Of a stretch of 64,000 nucleotides of DNA, positions 17,977 to 26,703 are shown piece by piece. The stretch lies in assembly GCA_023388965.1 (NCBI GenBank), contig JAEWFF010000014.1, positions 85,641 to 149,640 on the forward strand, in the 5' to 3' direction. Position 1 is the stretch's first letter, and every line of letters begins with the position of its first letter. The notes under the pieces were generated by a model. The model saw nothing but the letters and a program-made list of their open reading frames with translations. It was not told where the DNA came from and did not search any database. The position numbers and the translations under genes were made by a program. The stretch is from Pseudomonadota bacterium (lineage in GTDB: Bacteria > Pseudomonadota > Alphaproteobacteria > Rhizobiales > Methylopilaceae).

Positions 17977-19023
17977 ATGGGCGGTCGAGAAAAAGTTGCT
18001 CTCGTGACGGGCATTACGGGGCAGGATGGCGCCTATCTGGCGGAATTCCTGCTCGGCAAGGGATATCGCGTCCACGGCATCAAGCGGCGCTCGTCCTCGT
18101 TCAATACGGGGCGCATCGAACACCTCTACGAGGATCCTCATGTCGCCGATCCGCGCCTGATCCTGCATTTCGGCGACATGACGGATGCGACGAACCTGAT
18201 CCGGATCGTGCAGGAAACCCAGCCCGACGAAATCTACAATCTTGCGGCGCAATCGCACGTACAGGTGAGTTTCGAAACGGCGGAATATACCGCCAACGCC
18301 GACGCTATGGGAACGCTGCGCCTTCTGGAGGCCATCCGGCTTCTCAACCTGACCGGCAAGACCCGCTTCTATCAGGCGTCCACCTCGGAGCTGTATGGAA
18401 AAGTCCAGGAAGTGCCGCAGCGCGAGACGACGCCCTTCTATCCGCGAAGCCCCTACGCGGCGGCGAAACTGTATGCCTACTGGATCACGGTGAACTACCG
18501 CGAGGCGTATGGCATGCACGCCTCCAACGGCATCCTGTTCAACCATGAAAGCCCGCTGCGCGGCGAAACCTTCGTGACGCGCAAGATCACGCGCGCGGTC
18601 GCCGCGATCCACAAGGGCGATCCGATGCCGCTTTATCTCGGCAATCTCGATGCCGAGCGCGACTGGGGCCATGCGAAGGATTTCGTCGAGGGCATGTGGC
18701 TGATGATGCAGCAGGAGCGGCCGGACGATTACGTGCTCGCGACCGGCGAGGTGCATTCGGTGCGCGAATTCACCGAGGCCGCATTCCGGGAGGCCGGCAC
18801 CGCGCTCGAATGGCGCGGGCAGGGCCTGGAGGAAGAGGGCGTCTGTACCAATACGGGGCGCGTCCTCGTCAAGGTCGATCCGCGCTATTTCCGGCCGACG
18901 GAAGTGGACCGCCTGCAGGGCGATTCATCCAAGGCGCGCCGCGTGCTCGGCTGGCAGCACAAGGTCGCGTTCGGCGAACTCGTCGCCGAAATGGTGCGCG
19001 AGGATATAAAGGCGCTCGGATGA
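17977..19023 (+). CDS. gmd: GDP-mannose 4,6-dehydratase
   Basis: 348 residues from the ATG at 17977, with GGAG 11 bases upstream (a GTG at 17968 is closer to it). It is an extended short-chain dehydrogenase: NADP-binding TGITGQDGAYLAEFLL, the Thr/Glu pair in STSELYGKVQEVPQ, the catalytic YxxxK in SPYAAAKLYAYW, and NHESPLRGETFVTRK. It converts GDP-mannose to GDP-4-keto-6-deoxymannose. The stop overlaps the start of fcl (ATGA), so the two are translated together. Confidence 0.97.
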   Translation: MGGREKVALVTGITGQDGAYLAEFLLGKGYRVHGIKRRSSSFNTGRIEHLYEDPHVADPRLILHFGDMTDATNLIRIVQETQPDEIYNLAAQSHVQVSFETAEYTANADAMGTLRLLEAIRLLNLTGKTRFYQASTSELYGKVQEVPQRETTPFYPRSPYAAAKLYAYWITVNYREAYGMHASNGILFNHESPLRGETFVTRKITRAVAAIHKGDPMPLYLGNLDAERDWGHAKDFVEGMWLMMQQERPDDYVLATGEVHSVREFTEAAFREAGTALEWRGQGLEEEGVCTNTGRVLVKVDPRYFRPTEVDRLQGDSSKARRVLGWQHKVAFGELVAEMVREDIKALG

Positions 19024-19967
19024 CGACGTCCCTTGCCGGAAAGAAGGTCTGGGTCGCCGGCCATGGCGGCATGGTGGGCGGCGCGCTCGTGCGGCGGCTC
19101 GCTTCGGAAGATTGTAACGTATTGACGGCCTCACGCCGCGATGTCGATCTCGCGCGGCAGAGCGAAACCGAGGACTGGATCGCCGCCAACCGGCCCGATC
19201 TCGTCTTCCTTGCGGCCGCCAAGGTCGGCGGCATTGCCGCCAATAGCAGCCTGCCGGGGCAGTTCCTTTACGAGAACCTCGCCATCGCCACGAACATCAT
19301 GGAAGGCGCTCGCAAGACCGGCGTGGAGAAGCTTCTCTTTCTCGGCTCAAGCTGCATCTTTCCGAAATTCGCGCCGCAGCCGATCACCGAATCCGCGCTT
19401 CTGACCGGCCCGCTCGAGCCGACGAACGAATGGTATGCAATCGCCAAGATCGCCGGGTTGAAACTGGCGCAGGCCTATCGGCGTCAATATGGGTGCGATT
19501 TCATTTCGGTTCAGCCGACCAATCTGTACGGACCCGGCGATAATTTTCACCCCGAGAACAGCCACGTGCCGGCGGCGCTGTTGCAGCGCTTCCACGAGGC
19601 AAAGGTCTCGGGTGCGCCTGAGGTCACGGTCTGGGGTACGGGCACGCCGCTGCGCGAGTTTCTGTATGTCGACGATCTTGCCGATGCCTGCGTGTTCCTG
19701 ATGCGGACCTATTCCGGCGAAGAGCCCGTCAATATCGGCAGCGGTACGGAAATCGCGATTGCCGATTTCGCTCGACTCATTGCACGGACAATCGGTTATG
19801 AAGGCGAGATCGTTTTCGACACGTCGCGTCCGGACGGCACGCCGCGCAAGGCGCTCGACCTTACAAAGCTGCACGGCCTCGGCTGGCAGGCCCGAACCCC
19901 GCTCGATGACGGGCTGGAGGCCTATTACGACTATTTCCTGAAAGCCGTGAATCTCCGCCGGGCGTGA
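19020..19967 (+). CDS. fcl: GDP-L-fucose synthase
   Basis: 315 residues. It acts as epimerase and reductase on GDP-4-keto-6-deoxymannose and completes GDP-L-fucose synthesis. Visible marks are the nucleotide-binding AGHGGMVGGALVRRL, the family signature LGSSCIFPKFAPQPI, the catalytic Tyr/Lys in EWYAIAKIAGLK and PTNLYGPGDNFHPENSHV. The start overlaps the gmd stop. No glycosyltransferase is adjacent, so the glycan that receives fucose cannot be named from this window. Confidence 0.97.
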   Translation: MTTSLAGKKVWVAGHGGMVGGALVRRLASEDCNVLTASRRDVDLARQSETEDWIAANRPDLVFLAAAKVGGIAANSSLPGQFLYENLAIATNIMEGARKTGVEKLLFLGSSCIFPKFAPQPITESALLTGPLEPTNEWYAIAKIAGLKLAQAYRRQYGCDFISVQPTNLYGPGDNFHPENSHVPAALLQRFHEAKVSGAPEVTVWGTGTPLREFLYVDDLADACVFLMRTYSGEEPVNIGSGTEIAIADFARLIARTIGYEGEIVFDTSRPDGTPRKALDLTKLHGLGWQARTPLDDGLEAYYDYFLKAVNLRRA

Positions 19968-20040
19968 ACCGGGCCGAAACCGTCTCATAACAGGCTTGAC
20001 TGTAATGGCGGATGATGGCGCTCTTCCGTCGGGAGGACGA

Positions 20041-20694
20041 ATGGTTTTACGGGTATTGGGCGACAGCCATTCGCTCTGGAGTTACGCGGGCATCGAAGAG
20101 GCGCGCATTTACTGGCGCGGCCCCAGAACCATGCACCGTGCCGCCCGCGACGGCATCGAATCTCTTGTTCCGTGGTGGTTGCGGTTCAAGGCGGACGATT
20201 ATCTGATCTTGTCCTTTGGCGACATCGACGCCCGCGTTCACATACCTCGCCTTGCAAAGCTGAATGGACGTACGGAACTGCAGGAGGTCGAGCTTCTGTG
20301 CGACCGCTTCCAGACCGCGCTTGATGAATTCCGGTCCCGCTGCCCGGCCACTATTGCGGTTTCGTGCCTCATTCCCTTCCCGCCGGATTATGACGGAGAC
20401 CACGGCAAGCAGCGGGAAATACGAAATCGGATGAACGAGCGCCTGTCCTCTCTCGGCGTTCCGTTCATCGATTATCGCGCGGCCTTCGATGCCGGAGACG
20501 GAACGATACGCAAGGATTTATGGGATCAGACCGTGCACATACTTCCTTCCGCGGCCCGGCCCGTAGCCATCGCGGTAGAACATGCGCTTGGCATAAAGAC
20601 CACTCCGGCCGAAATCCCGGCCAGGCTCAAGGCGCGGGCAGAGCCACGCCGGATATTCGGATACGCCTTTCGATTCCTGAAAATGCAGGGATGA
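20041..20694 (+). CDS. SGNH-like protein linked to the GDP-fucose genes
   Basis: 217 residues from the ATG at 20041, which has a strong GGGAGGA upstream; earlier in-frame starts (19996, 20005) lack one. The N-terminus VLRVLGDSHSLWSY carries the GDSH block-I motif of SGNH/GDSL-type hydrolases, and ILSFGDIDARVHI looks like block III. A late FIDYRAAF...DQTVHI could supply the catalytic Asp/His. It has no signal peptide. Position 73 bases after fcl suggests a job in trimming or modifying a fucose-containing glycan, but no enzyme activity can be assigned. Its GC content looks slightly lower than that of fcl. Confidence 0.6.
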   Translation: MVLRVLGDSHSLWSYAGIEEARIYWRGPRTMHRAARDGIESLVPWWLRFKADDYLILSFGDIDARVHIPRLAKLNGRTELQEVELLCDRFQTALDEFRSRCPATIAVSCLIPFPPDYDGDHGKQREIRNRMNERLSSLGVPFIDYRAAFDAGDGTIRKDLWDQTVHILPSAARPVAIAVEHALGIKTTPAEIPARLKARAEPRRIFGYAFRFLKMQG

Positions 20695-20730
20695 ACGGAA
20701 ATTGGGCGAGCGGTGACAGGCGTCTCACTC

Positions 20731-21000
20731 TCACTCGGGTTCGGATAGGGCGGCCTCCACGCCTGCCAGCCAGCCTTGCTTTGCGCGGCCCTCATCGCCC
20801 TCATATCCGGGGGAGCCAGCGATAGCCGCAATGACAGCGACTGTCGGCTCCCGCATGGCCGCGATAGCCGTCCGGGAGAATGCGAGCCAGATTTCGCGGT
20901 GATCTTCGGGGAGGTTCTCCCACTTCCAGACATTTCCTCCGATGTCCGGCTGTTCGGCCAGGGCCTTCGCTACGCGCTCCACCATGGATTCAGACATCAT
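20731..21000 (-). CDS. Small protein resembling phage hypotheticals
   Basis: 89 residues. The start at 21000 is chosen because AAGGAG sits 4-6 bases upstream; a longer frame exists but reads back through the tRNA. The middle, RTAIAAMREPTVAVIAAIAG, followed by a Trp near residue 79 and a closing VEAALSE, resembles small proteins common in rhizobial phages and prophages (AIxAMREPTEAM...W...ALxE). It lies directly 3' of tRNA-Thr on the same strand, a typical phage attachment setting. The 5' leader can fold into a hairpin just before the ribosome site. No other phage gene is visible. Confidence 0.6.
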   Translation of the reverse strand: MMSESMVERVAKALAEQPDIGGNVWKWENLPEDHREIWLAFSRTAIAAMREPTVAVIAAIAGSPGYEGDEGRAKQGWLAGVEAALSEPE

Positions 21001-21144
21001 GGCGCTCCTTTTTGTTCGAACGGACCACGGGAGAAGTCCCCGGATTTTCCCCGTTCGATGGCGTGAATGACGGTTTGTTCTTCGGCGTTCTGCCGAACGG
21101 TGACGAACCGGCAGTCTAAGGCGCTTCGATTTATAAGGAAAAGC

Positions 21145-21219
<75 letters not shown>

Positions 21220-21319
21220 GAGATGCGGGGGCGCTGAGGCCCCGAACGCGGCGGGAGTAGTGCCATAGAGGCATTCGCGGCGCAACTGCGCTTGCAGCCT
21301 GTCCGCCATTGCGTATTTC

Positions 21320-21493
21320 ATGGGCCTCATGACGAGCCCTCGCCCCCCTGAAATCCTGGCCCAGGAGGCCGCGCGAAAGAAGCGCCTGGCCGAGGCCCTG
21401 CGCGAAAACCTCAAGCGCCGTAAGGCGCAGGCGCGCGGGCGGCGGGCCGGCGAGGCGTCCCCGGCCGCTCCCGGCGCGCCCGAACGAGATTAG
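21320..21493 (+). CDS. Small basic protein upstream of murA
   Basis: A 57-codon frame (54 if the second ATG at 21329 is used), below usual ORF cut-offs. The core EILAQEAARKKRLAEALREN, then LKRRKAQARGRR, is very basic and helical. It matches small conserved proteins found just ahead of murA in many Rhizobiales. Function unknown; nucleic-acid binding is possible from charge alone. murA starts 117 bases downstream. Confidence 0.6.
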   Translation: MGLMTSPRPPEILAQEAARKKRLAEALRENLKRRKAQARGRRAGEASPAAPGAPERD

Positions 21494-21610
21494 GGCATCC
21501 GGCAAGCCGCCTATGGCGCCGCCGCATTCCGGGCCGCTTGTCTCCGGCTTCCCTGTGGATTAGACCCTGCCGACCCCATTTCCGCCGCCGATCTTGGAGC
21601 ATTCTCGCGC

Positions 21611-22900
21611 ATGGACCGTATTCGTATTCAGGGCGGCGGCCCCCTCGAAGGCATTATCCCGATCTCGGGCGCGAAAAACGCGGCGCTGCCGCTGATGATC
21701 GCAAGCCTGCTGACCGAAGACACGATCACGCTGGAAAACGTGCCGCGCCTCGCGGACGTGATCCAGCTCAAGCGTATCCTGTCGAACCATGGCGTCGATA
21801 TCGCCGTGCGCGGCCGCCGCCATGGCGAGACCGAGGAAGACGGTGAGACGCTGACGATCAGCGCCAAGACCATCGTCGATACCACCGCGCCCTACGATCT
21901 CGTCTCCACCATGCGGGCGAGCTTCTGGGTCGTAGCCCCGCTCGTCGCGCGCATGGGTCATGCCAAGGTCTCGCTGCCGGGCGGCTGCGCCATCGGCACC
22001 CGGCCGGTCGATTTCCTGTTGCAGGCGCTCGAAGCGCTCGGCGCCACTATCGAGATCGAGGGCGGTTACGTCATCGCCACCGCCCGCCACGGCCTCAAGG
22101 GCGCGCATATCAAATTCCCGAAAGTCTCGGTCGGCGCGACGCATACGGCTTTGATGGCGGCGAGCCTCGCCGAGGGCGAAACCCTGATCGAGAATGCCGC
22201 GCGTGAGCCGGAAGTCACCGATCTCGCCGAGCTGCTGATTGCGATGGGCGCGCAGATCGAGGGTGTCGGCACGTCCTCGATCAGGGTCACGGGCGTTTCC
22301 AGCCTTCATGGCGCCACGCATCGCGTGATCCCGGACCGTATCGAGACCGGTACATACGCGATTGCGGTCGCCATGACGGGCGGCGATGTCGTTCTTCAGA
22401 ACACGCGCGCCGATCTGCTGTCCTCCGCGCTCGATACGCTGCGCGCCGCCGGCGCCAAGGTCGAGGATGTTCCGCACGGCATTCGCATCGCGCGCAACGG
22501 CAACGGCATCCTGCCGGTCGAGGTCACGACCGAGCCGTTCCCCGGCTTCCCGACCGATCTTCAGGCGCAGTTCATGGCGCTGGCGGCGCGCGGGCAGGGC
22601 ACGTCCAAGATCCGCGAGACGATTTTTGAGAACCGCTTCATGCATGTGCAGGAACTGGCGCGTCTCGGTGCCCGCGTCCGGCTCGATGGCGATACGGCCT
22701 ATGTCGACGGCGTCGACCGGCTGAAGGGAGCCCCGGTCATGGCAACCGATCTCCGGGCCTCGGTCTCGCTGGTCATTGCGGGCCTCGCCGCCGAGGGCGA
22801 GACGATCGTCAACCGCATCTACCATCTGGACCGGGGTTTCGAGCGGCTCGAGCACAAGCTCGGCCGCTGCGGCGCGAAGATCGAGCGCATTTCGGGCTAG
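21611..22900 (+). CDS. murA: UDP-N-acetylglucosamine 1-carboxyvinyltransferase
   Basis: 429 residues. It transfers enolpyruvate from PEP to UDP-GlcNAc, the first committed step of peptidoglycan synthesis in the cytoplasm. The N-terminal GAKNAALPLMIASLLT substrate loop is present. So is the catalytic loop LPGGCAIGTRPVD near residue 120; its Cys is the usual target of fosfomycin. The C-terminal DLRASVSLVIAGLAAEG is also as expected. It opens the conserved Rhizobiales run ending at tRNA-Phe. A palindromic element follows the stop. Confidence 0.97.
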   Translation: MDRIRIQGGGPLEGIIPISGAKNAALPLMIASLLTEDTITLENVPRLADVIQLKRILSNHGVDIAVRGRRHGETEEDGETLTISAKTIVDTTAPYDLVSTMRASFWVVAPLVARMGHAKVSLPGGCAIGTRPVDFLLQALEALGATIEIEGGYVIATARHGLKGAHIKFPKVSVGATHTALMAASLAEGETLIENAAREPEVTDLAELLIAMGAQIEGVGTSSIRVTGVSSLHGATHRVIPDRIETGTYAIAVAMTGGDVVLQNTRADLLSSALDTLRAAGAKVEDVPHGIRIARNGNGILPVEVTTEPFPGFPTDLQAQFMALAARGQGTSKIRETIFENRFMHVQELARLGARVRLDGDTAYVDGVDRLKGAPVMATDLRASVSLVIAGLAAEGETIVNRIYHLDRGFERLEHKLGRCGAKIERISG

Positions 22901-22901
22901 G

Positions 22902-22985
22902 CGTCGTCCCGGAAACGCGGCAGCGTTATCCGGGACCTTGAGCCGCTGAAGATCCCGGATCGGCCTCCGGCCGCCCGGGACGACG
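22902..22985. repeat. Palindromic intergenic element, family B
   Basis: Directly after murA. The left hairpin is CCCGGA-AACGC-GGCA-GCGTT-A-TCCGGG, and the right hairpin TCCCGG...CCGGGA encloses GGCC-TCC-GGCC. CGTCGTCC and GGGACGACG close the two ends as an inverted repeat. The outer arms match those near 43.52 kb, while the inner stems differ but remain paired. Confidence 0.8.
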
Positions 22986-23046
22986 TCCTTGCACTCTCTC
23001 GCCCGCTTTCCTAAGTCTGGTGCTTCAGAAACAAGCGGCAGAACCC

Positions 23047-23520
23047 ATGTCGTCCGATGCCCCTTTGAAACTGCTTGCCCGCGACGCCGAGGATTTGTCG
23101 GTCCTGTCCGTGCATCTGCAGGATGCGGCGCTCAAGATCGCCGATATCGTCTTTCTGCCGCGCGAGCATCGTTTCGCCTTCGCCGTCGACCGTTTCGACT
23201 GGGAGCGGCGCACGCTCGAAAACAAGAACTGCCGCCGCCGCGCCGCAGTGCATTTCGAGGGCGTCATCAAGGTGGCGTCCAGGGGCGTGCCGGTCGACGA
23301 CAAGGCGGCCGAGGTCAATCTGCTCGCGCTTGCTTTCGAGCCCGGCGAGGCGCCCGGCGGCACCGTCAGCCTTCTGATCGAGGGCGGCGGCATGATCCGG
23401 CTCGATGTCGAATGCCTCGAAGCGGCGATGAAGGATCTCGGCCCGACCTGGGACTGCGATTGCTGCCCCGAACATCCCGAAGTCGAAACCGAATCCGAAG
23501 CCGAAAAAGCGGGCGCCTGA
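23047..23520 (+). CDS. DUF2948 family protein
   Basis: 157 residues from the ATG at 23047; the upstream ATG at 23020 adds nine residues not typical of the family. DUF2948 marks: LKLLARDAEDLSVLSVHLQD at the start, a VFLPREHRFAFAVDRFDWE core, IRLDVECLEA near the end and an acidic tail. Its place between murA and hisD is conserved in Rhizobiales. The function is unknown. The hisD start follows three bases after the stop. Confidence 0.9.
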   Translation: MSSDAPLKLLARDAEDLSVLSVHLQDAALKIADIVFLPREHRFAFAVDRFDWERRTLENKNCRRRAAVHFEGVIKVASRGVPVDDKAAEVNLLALAFEPGEAPGGTVSLLIEGGGMIRLDVECLEAAMKDLGPTWDCDCCPEHPEVETESEAEKAGA

Positions 23521-23523
23521 TCC

Positions 23524-24816
23524 ATGGCTGTTCTTCTCGATGCCGGCGCGCCCGATTTCGAGGCGCGCTTTTCCGCGCTTCTCGCCAATAAGAGGGAAGC
23601 GGCGGAAGACGTCGATGCGGCGGTGCGCGACATCATCGCCGAGGTCCGTGCGCGCGGCGATGCAGCGCTGTGCGATTTCACCCGCAAATTCGACCGTTTC
23701 GACATCGCGCCGGGGAAGCTCCGCATTACGGCGGACGAACTGGATGCGGCCTGGAACGCCTGCGATGAGCAGACGCTCGAGGCGCTGACATTCGCGCGCG
23801 ACCGCATTGAAGCGCATCACAAAAAGCAGAAGCCCAAAGACGACCGCTACACCGATGCGCTCGGCGTCGAACTCGGCCATCGCTGGACCGCGGTCGAGGC
23901 CGCAGGACTGTATGTACCCGGAGGCACGGCGGCCTATCCGTCGTCCGTTCTCATGAACGCGGTTCCGGCCAAGGTCGCGGGCGTCGAGCGCCTCGTCATG
24001 GTCGTACCGACACCCGACGGCAAGGTGAACGATCTCGTTCTTGCCGCAGCAAAGCTCGCGGGCGTCGATGAGGTCTACCGCGTCGGCGGCGCGCAGGCTG
24101 TCGCCGCGCTCGCCTATGGCACGGAAACGATCCGTCCGGTCGCCAAGATCGTCGGCCCCGGCAATGCCTATGTCGCCGCCGCCAAGCGCCGTGTGTTCGG
24201 TGCGGTCGGCATCGACATGATCGCCGGCCCGTCCGAGGTCGTCGTCGTCGCCGACGGCAATGCCCGGCCGGACTGGCTGGCCGCCGATCTACTGGCGCAG
24301 GCCGAGCACGATACCGCCGCGCAATCGATCCTCATCACCGATTCGCCGGAGCTTGCGGCGAAGACCGAAGCCGAACTCACCGCGCAGCTTGCCGTTCTTC
24401 CGCGCAAGGCCATCGCGGAGGCGAGCTGGAAGGACCACGGCGCCATCATTCTTGTGAAGGATATTGCCGCGTCCATACCGCTCGTCGATCGTCTTGCGCC
24501 CGAACATCTCGAATTCGAGACGGCGGATGCCGAGGAACTGGCGGGCAAGGTCCGGAATGCCGGTGCGATCTTCATCGGTGCTCACACGCCCGAAGCGGTC
24601 GGCGATTATGTTGGCGGGTCGAACCATGTCCTGCCGACGGCGCGCAGCGCGCGCTTTTCGTCGGGCCTCGGCGTGCTCGATTTCATGAAGCGCATCTCGA
24701 TTCTCAAATGCTCGCCCAAGAGCCTGGAATCGGTCGGTCCTGCCGCCGTCCTTCTGGCCGAGGCCGAGGGGCTGCAGGCTCATGCGCGCTCGATCACCAT
24801 CCGGCTCGGAGAATAA
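23524..24816 (+). CDS. hisD: Histidinol dehydrogenase
   Basis: 430 residues. A zinc- and NAD-dependent enzyme that oxidises histidinol to histidine in two steps. Features: YVPGGTAAYPSSVLMNAVPA, GGAQAVAALAYGTE, IVGPGNAYVAAAKR, AGPSEVVVVAD, the zinc/catalytic residues in QAEHDTAAQS and the APEHLEFE motif with its catalytic Glu-His. The stop overlaps the start of the next gene by one base (TAATG). Confidence 0.97.
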   Translation: MAVLLDAGAPDFEARFSALLANKREAAEDVDAAVRDIIAEVRARGDAALCDFTRKFDRFDIAPGKLRITADELDAAWNACDEQTLEALTFARDRIEAHHKKQKPKDDRYTDALGVELGHRWTAVEAAGLYVPGGTAAYPSSVLMNAVPAKVAGVERLVMVVPTPDGKVNDLVLAAAKLAGVDEVYRVGGAQAVAALAYGTETIRPVAKIVGPGNAYVAAAKRRVFGAVGIDMIAGPSEVVVVADGNARPDWLAADLLAQAEHDTAAQSILITDSPELAAKTEAELTAQLAVLPRKAIAEASWKDHGAIILVKDIAASIPLVDRLAPEHLEFETADAEELAGKVRNAGAIFIGAHTPEAVGDYVGGSNHVLPTARSARFSSGLGVLDFMKRISILKCSPKSLESVGPAAVLLAEAEGLQAHARSITIRLGE

Positions 24817-25301
24817 TGGGCGAGGGCGGCGCCGATACCCGCAAGCTCGTCGCGATCAGCGTCGATGAGGCCTCGCTTGCGGGCGCTTCGCCGGAATCGG
24901 TCCACGAACGCGAAATCGCGATCTACGATCTTCTGGCCGACAATTCCTTCGCCATTCCAGGCGATTATGCCGGGCCGTACTGCCTGCGGCTCGGCCTTGC
25001 CCGCAACCGGCTGGCCTTCGAGGTCCAGAACGAGGGCGGCACGCCCCTGATCGCGCATCTGTTCGCCATGGGTCCGTTCCGCCCACTGGTTTCGGACTAT
25101 CTGGCGGTCTGCGGGCGCCACCATGCCGCCATCCGCTCGGCCTCGCCGTCCCAGATCGAGGCCATTGATATGGGACGCCGGGGGATGCACAACGATGCGG
25201 CACGTCTCCTGATGGAGCGGCTGAACGGCAAGATCGAGGTTGATTTCGCCACGGCCCGCCGTCTCTTTACCCTGATCGTGGCGCTTCACTGGGACCGCTA
25301 G
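24816..25301 (+). CDS. UPF0262 family protein
   Basis: 161 residues. It carries family motifs EREIAIYDLLADNSF, LRLGLARNRLAFEV, LSPFRP-like GPFRPLVSDYLAVC and the C-terminal DFATARRLFTLIVALH. The family is restricted to alphaproteobacteria and its function is unknown. It is translationally coupled to hisD. In many relatives a low-molecular-weight phosphatase gene sits between this gene and infA; here only 59 bases separate them. Confidence 0.9.
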   Translation: MGEGGADTRKLVAISVDEASLAGASPESVHEREIAIYDLLADNSFAIPGDYAGPYCLRLGLARNRLAFEVQNEGGTPLIAHLFAMGPFRPLVSDYLAVCGRHHAAIRSASPSQIEAIDMGRRGMHNDAARLLMERLNGKIEVDFATARRLFTLIVALHWDR

Positions 25302-25360
25302 GCGTTGTTAAAGACGCCATATTTGGCTAGGTTCCGCGCCTTCACAAACCGCGAGTGTCA

Positions 25361-25579
25361 ATGTCCAAGGAAGAACTGCTCGAATTTCCGGGCACCGTCA
25401 CCGAACTCCTGCCGAACGCGATGTTCCGCGTGAAGCTGGAGAACGACCACGAGATCGTCGCCCACACGGCCGGCCGCATGCGCAAGAACCGCATCCGCGT
25501 GCTTGCGGGCGACAAGGTGCTCGTGGAAATGACCCCCTACGACCTCACCAAGGGTCGCATCACCTACCGCTTCAAATAA
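25361..25579 (+). CDS. infA: Translation initiation factor IF-1
   Basis: 72 residues, the standard size, starting MSKEELLEFPGTVTEL. It is a single S1/OB-fold domain with NAMFRVKLENDHEIVAHTAG and the end TPYDLTKGRITYRFK. It binds the ribosomal A site during initiation with IF-2 and IF-3. A GTG six bases earlier gives a two-residue longer form, which is unlikely. Confidence 0.98.
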   Translation: MSKEELLEFPGTVTELLPNAMFRVKLENDHEIVAHTAGRMRKNRIRVLAGDKVLVEMTPYDLTKGRITYRFK

Positions 25580-25622
25580 GAATTCGCGCCGGCTTTCCGG
25601 CGGAAGGCGCAGCGCCCGCGAC

Positions 25623-26255
25623 ATGACCGACCGTCCCAAGCTCGTTCTGGCCTCTGCCTCGCCGCGCCGTCTGGCCCTTCTTGAGCAGGTCGGCCTGCGG
25701 CCCGAAGCGCTCTTGCCCGCAAGCATCGACGAGGAGCCGCGCCGTTTCGAGCGTCCGCGCGCGCTTGCCGAGCGGCTGGCCGCCGAAAAGGCCAATGCCG
25801 CGCGCCAGATCGGCGTGGCCGACGAAGCCCTCAAGGATGCCTTCTATCTTGCCGCCGATACGGTGGTTGCCGTCGGCCGCCGCATCCTGCCCAAGCCGGG
25901 CACGATCGAGGAGGCGTCCGAATGCCTCGAACTGCTGTCCGGCCGCGCGCACCGCGTCTACACCGCCGTCAGCATCATCACGCCCAAGGGCAAGCAGCGC
26001 ATCCGCGTGGTCGAGACGCGCGTGCGCTTCAAGCATCTGTCGCGCCCGGAACTTGATTCCTATCTCGCCTCGCATGAATGGCGCGGCAAGGCCGGCGGCT
26101 ATGCGATTCAGGGAATCGCGGGCGCGTTCGTCGTGCGAATCGTCGGTTCCTATTCGGCGGTGGTCGGCCTGCCGCTCTATGAAACGATCTCGCTCCTCTC
26201 CGGCGAGGGCGTGCCGGTGCATCTCGGCTGGCTCAACCCGCTCGACGGCATCTGA
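25623..26255 (+). CDS. maf: Maf-like nucleoside triphosphate pyrophosphatase
   Basis: 210 residues. Maf proteins hydrolyse non-canonical or modified NTPs to NMPs and diphosphate. Motifs: the substrate loop LVLASASPRRLALLEQVGL, catalytic AADTVVAVGRRILPKP, LLSGRAHRVYTAV and GKAGGYAIQGIAGAFV. Its order after infA and before yacG is conserved in Rhizobiales. The yacG start is three bases downstream. Confidence 0.92.
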   Translation: MTDRPKLVLASASPRRLALLEQVGLRPEALLPASIDEEPRRFERPRALAERLAAEKANAARQIGVADEALKDAFYLAADTVVAVGRRILPKPGTIEEASECLELLSGRAHRVYTAVSIITPKGKQRIRVVETRVRFKHLSRPELDSYLASHEWRGKAGGYAIQGIAGAFVVRIVGSYSAVVGLPLYETISLLSGEGVPVHLGWLNPLDGI

Positions 26256-26258
26256 GTC

Positions 26259-26447
26259 ATGACGCCGCGGGCCGAGAAGGCGCGCCGCTGCCCCGTCTGC
26301 GGCAAGCCGCCGGACGAGGCCCACGCTCCGTTCTGCTCGCGCCGCTGCGCCGATATCGACCTCCATCGCTGGCTTGCGGGCGGCTATCGCATCGAGACCG
26401 ATGAAAAGCCGGACGAATCCACGCCTTCGCAGGACAATGAAGAATAA
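26259..26447 (+). CDS. yacG: DNA gyrase inhibitor YacG (zinc-binding)
   Basis: 62 residues. Four Cys make the zinc knuckle: CPVCGK near residue 11 and FCSRRCADIDLHRWL near residue 26. Asp-Leu-X-Arg-Trp-Leu is the family signature. In E. coli YacG binds GyrB and inhibits DNA binding. The C-terminal 20 residues are acidic and disordered. It follows maf closely, and tRNA-Phe follows 72 bases later. Confidence 0.92.
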   Translation: MTPRAEKARRCPVCGKPPDEAHAPFCSRRCADIDLHRWLAGGYRIETDEKPDESTPSQDNEE

Positions 26448-26519
26448 GGCGGCTGGACAGGCCGTGTGCCGGTTTCTATAACCCCCCGGCTTGGCGGCTG
26501 TTCTGCCGCCCGACGCAAT

Positions 26520-26595
26520 GCCCAGGTAGCTCAGTTGGTAGAGCAGCGGATTGAAAATCCGCGTGTCGCTGGTTCGATTCCGGCCCTGGGCACCA
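26520..26595 (+). tRNA. tRNA-Phe (anticodon GAA)
   Basis: Complete cloverleaf: acceptor GCCCAGG/CCTGGGC, D-stem GCTC/GAGC, anticodon stem GCGGA/TCCGC around TTGAAAA (anticodon GAA), variable GTGTC, T-stem GCTGG/CCGGC, discriminator A and an encoded CCA. Confidence 0.98.
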
Positions 26596-26703
26596 TTGCC
26601 CTATCCCCCTCATAAATCTCGCCTATCGCCGGATAGTTCTGTCCGGTTGCGTCCGCTGTCTCCAGCGGGCATGGTCCCGCCGCTTTTTCCCCTGGAGCGC
26701 TTT

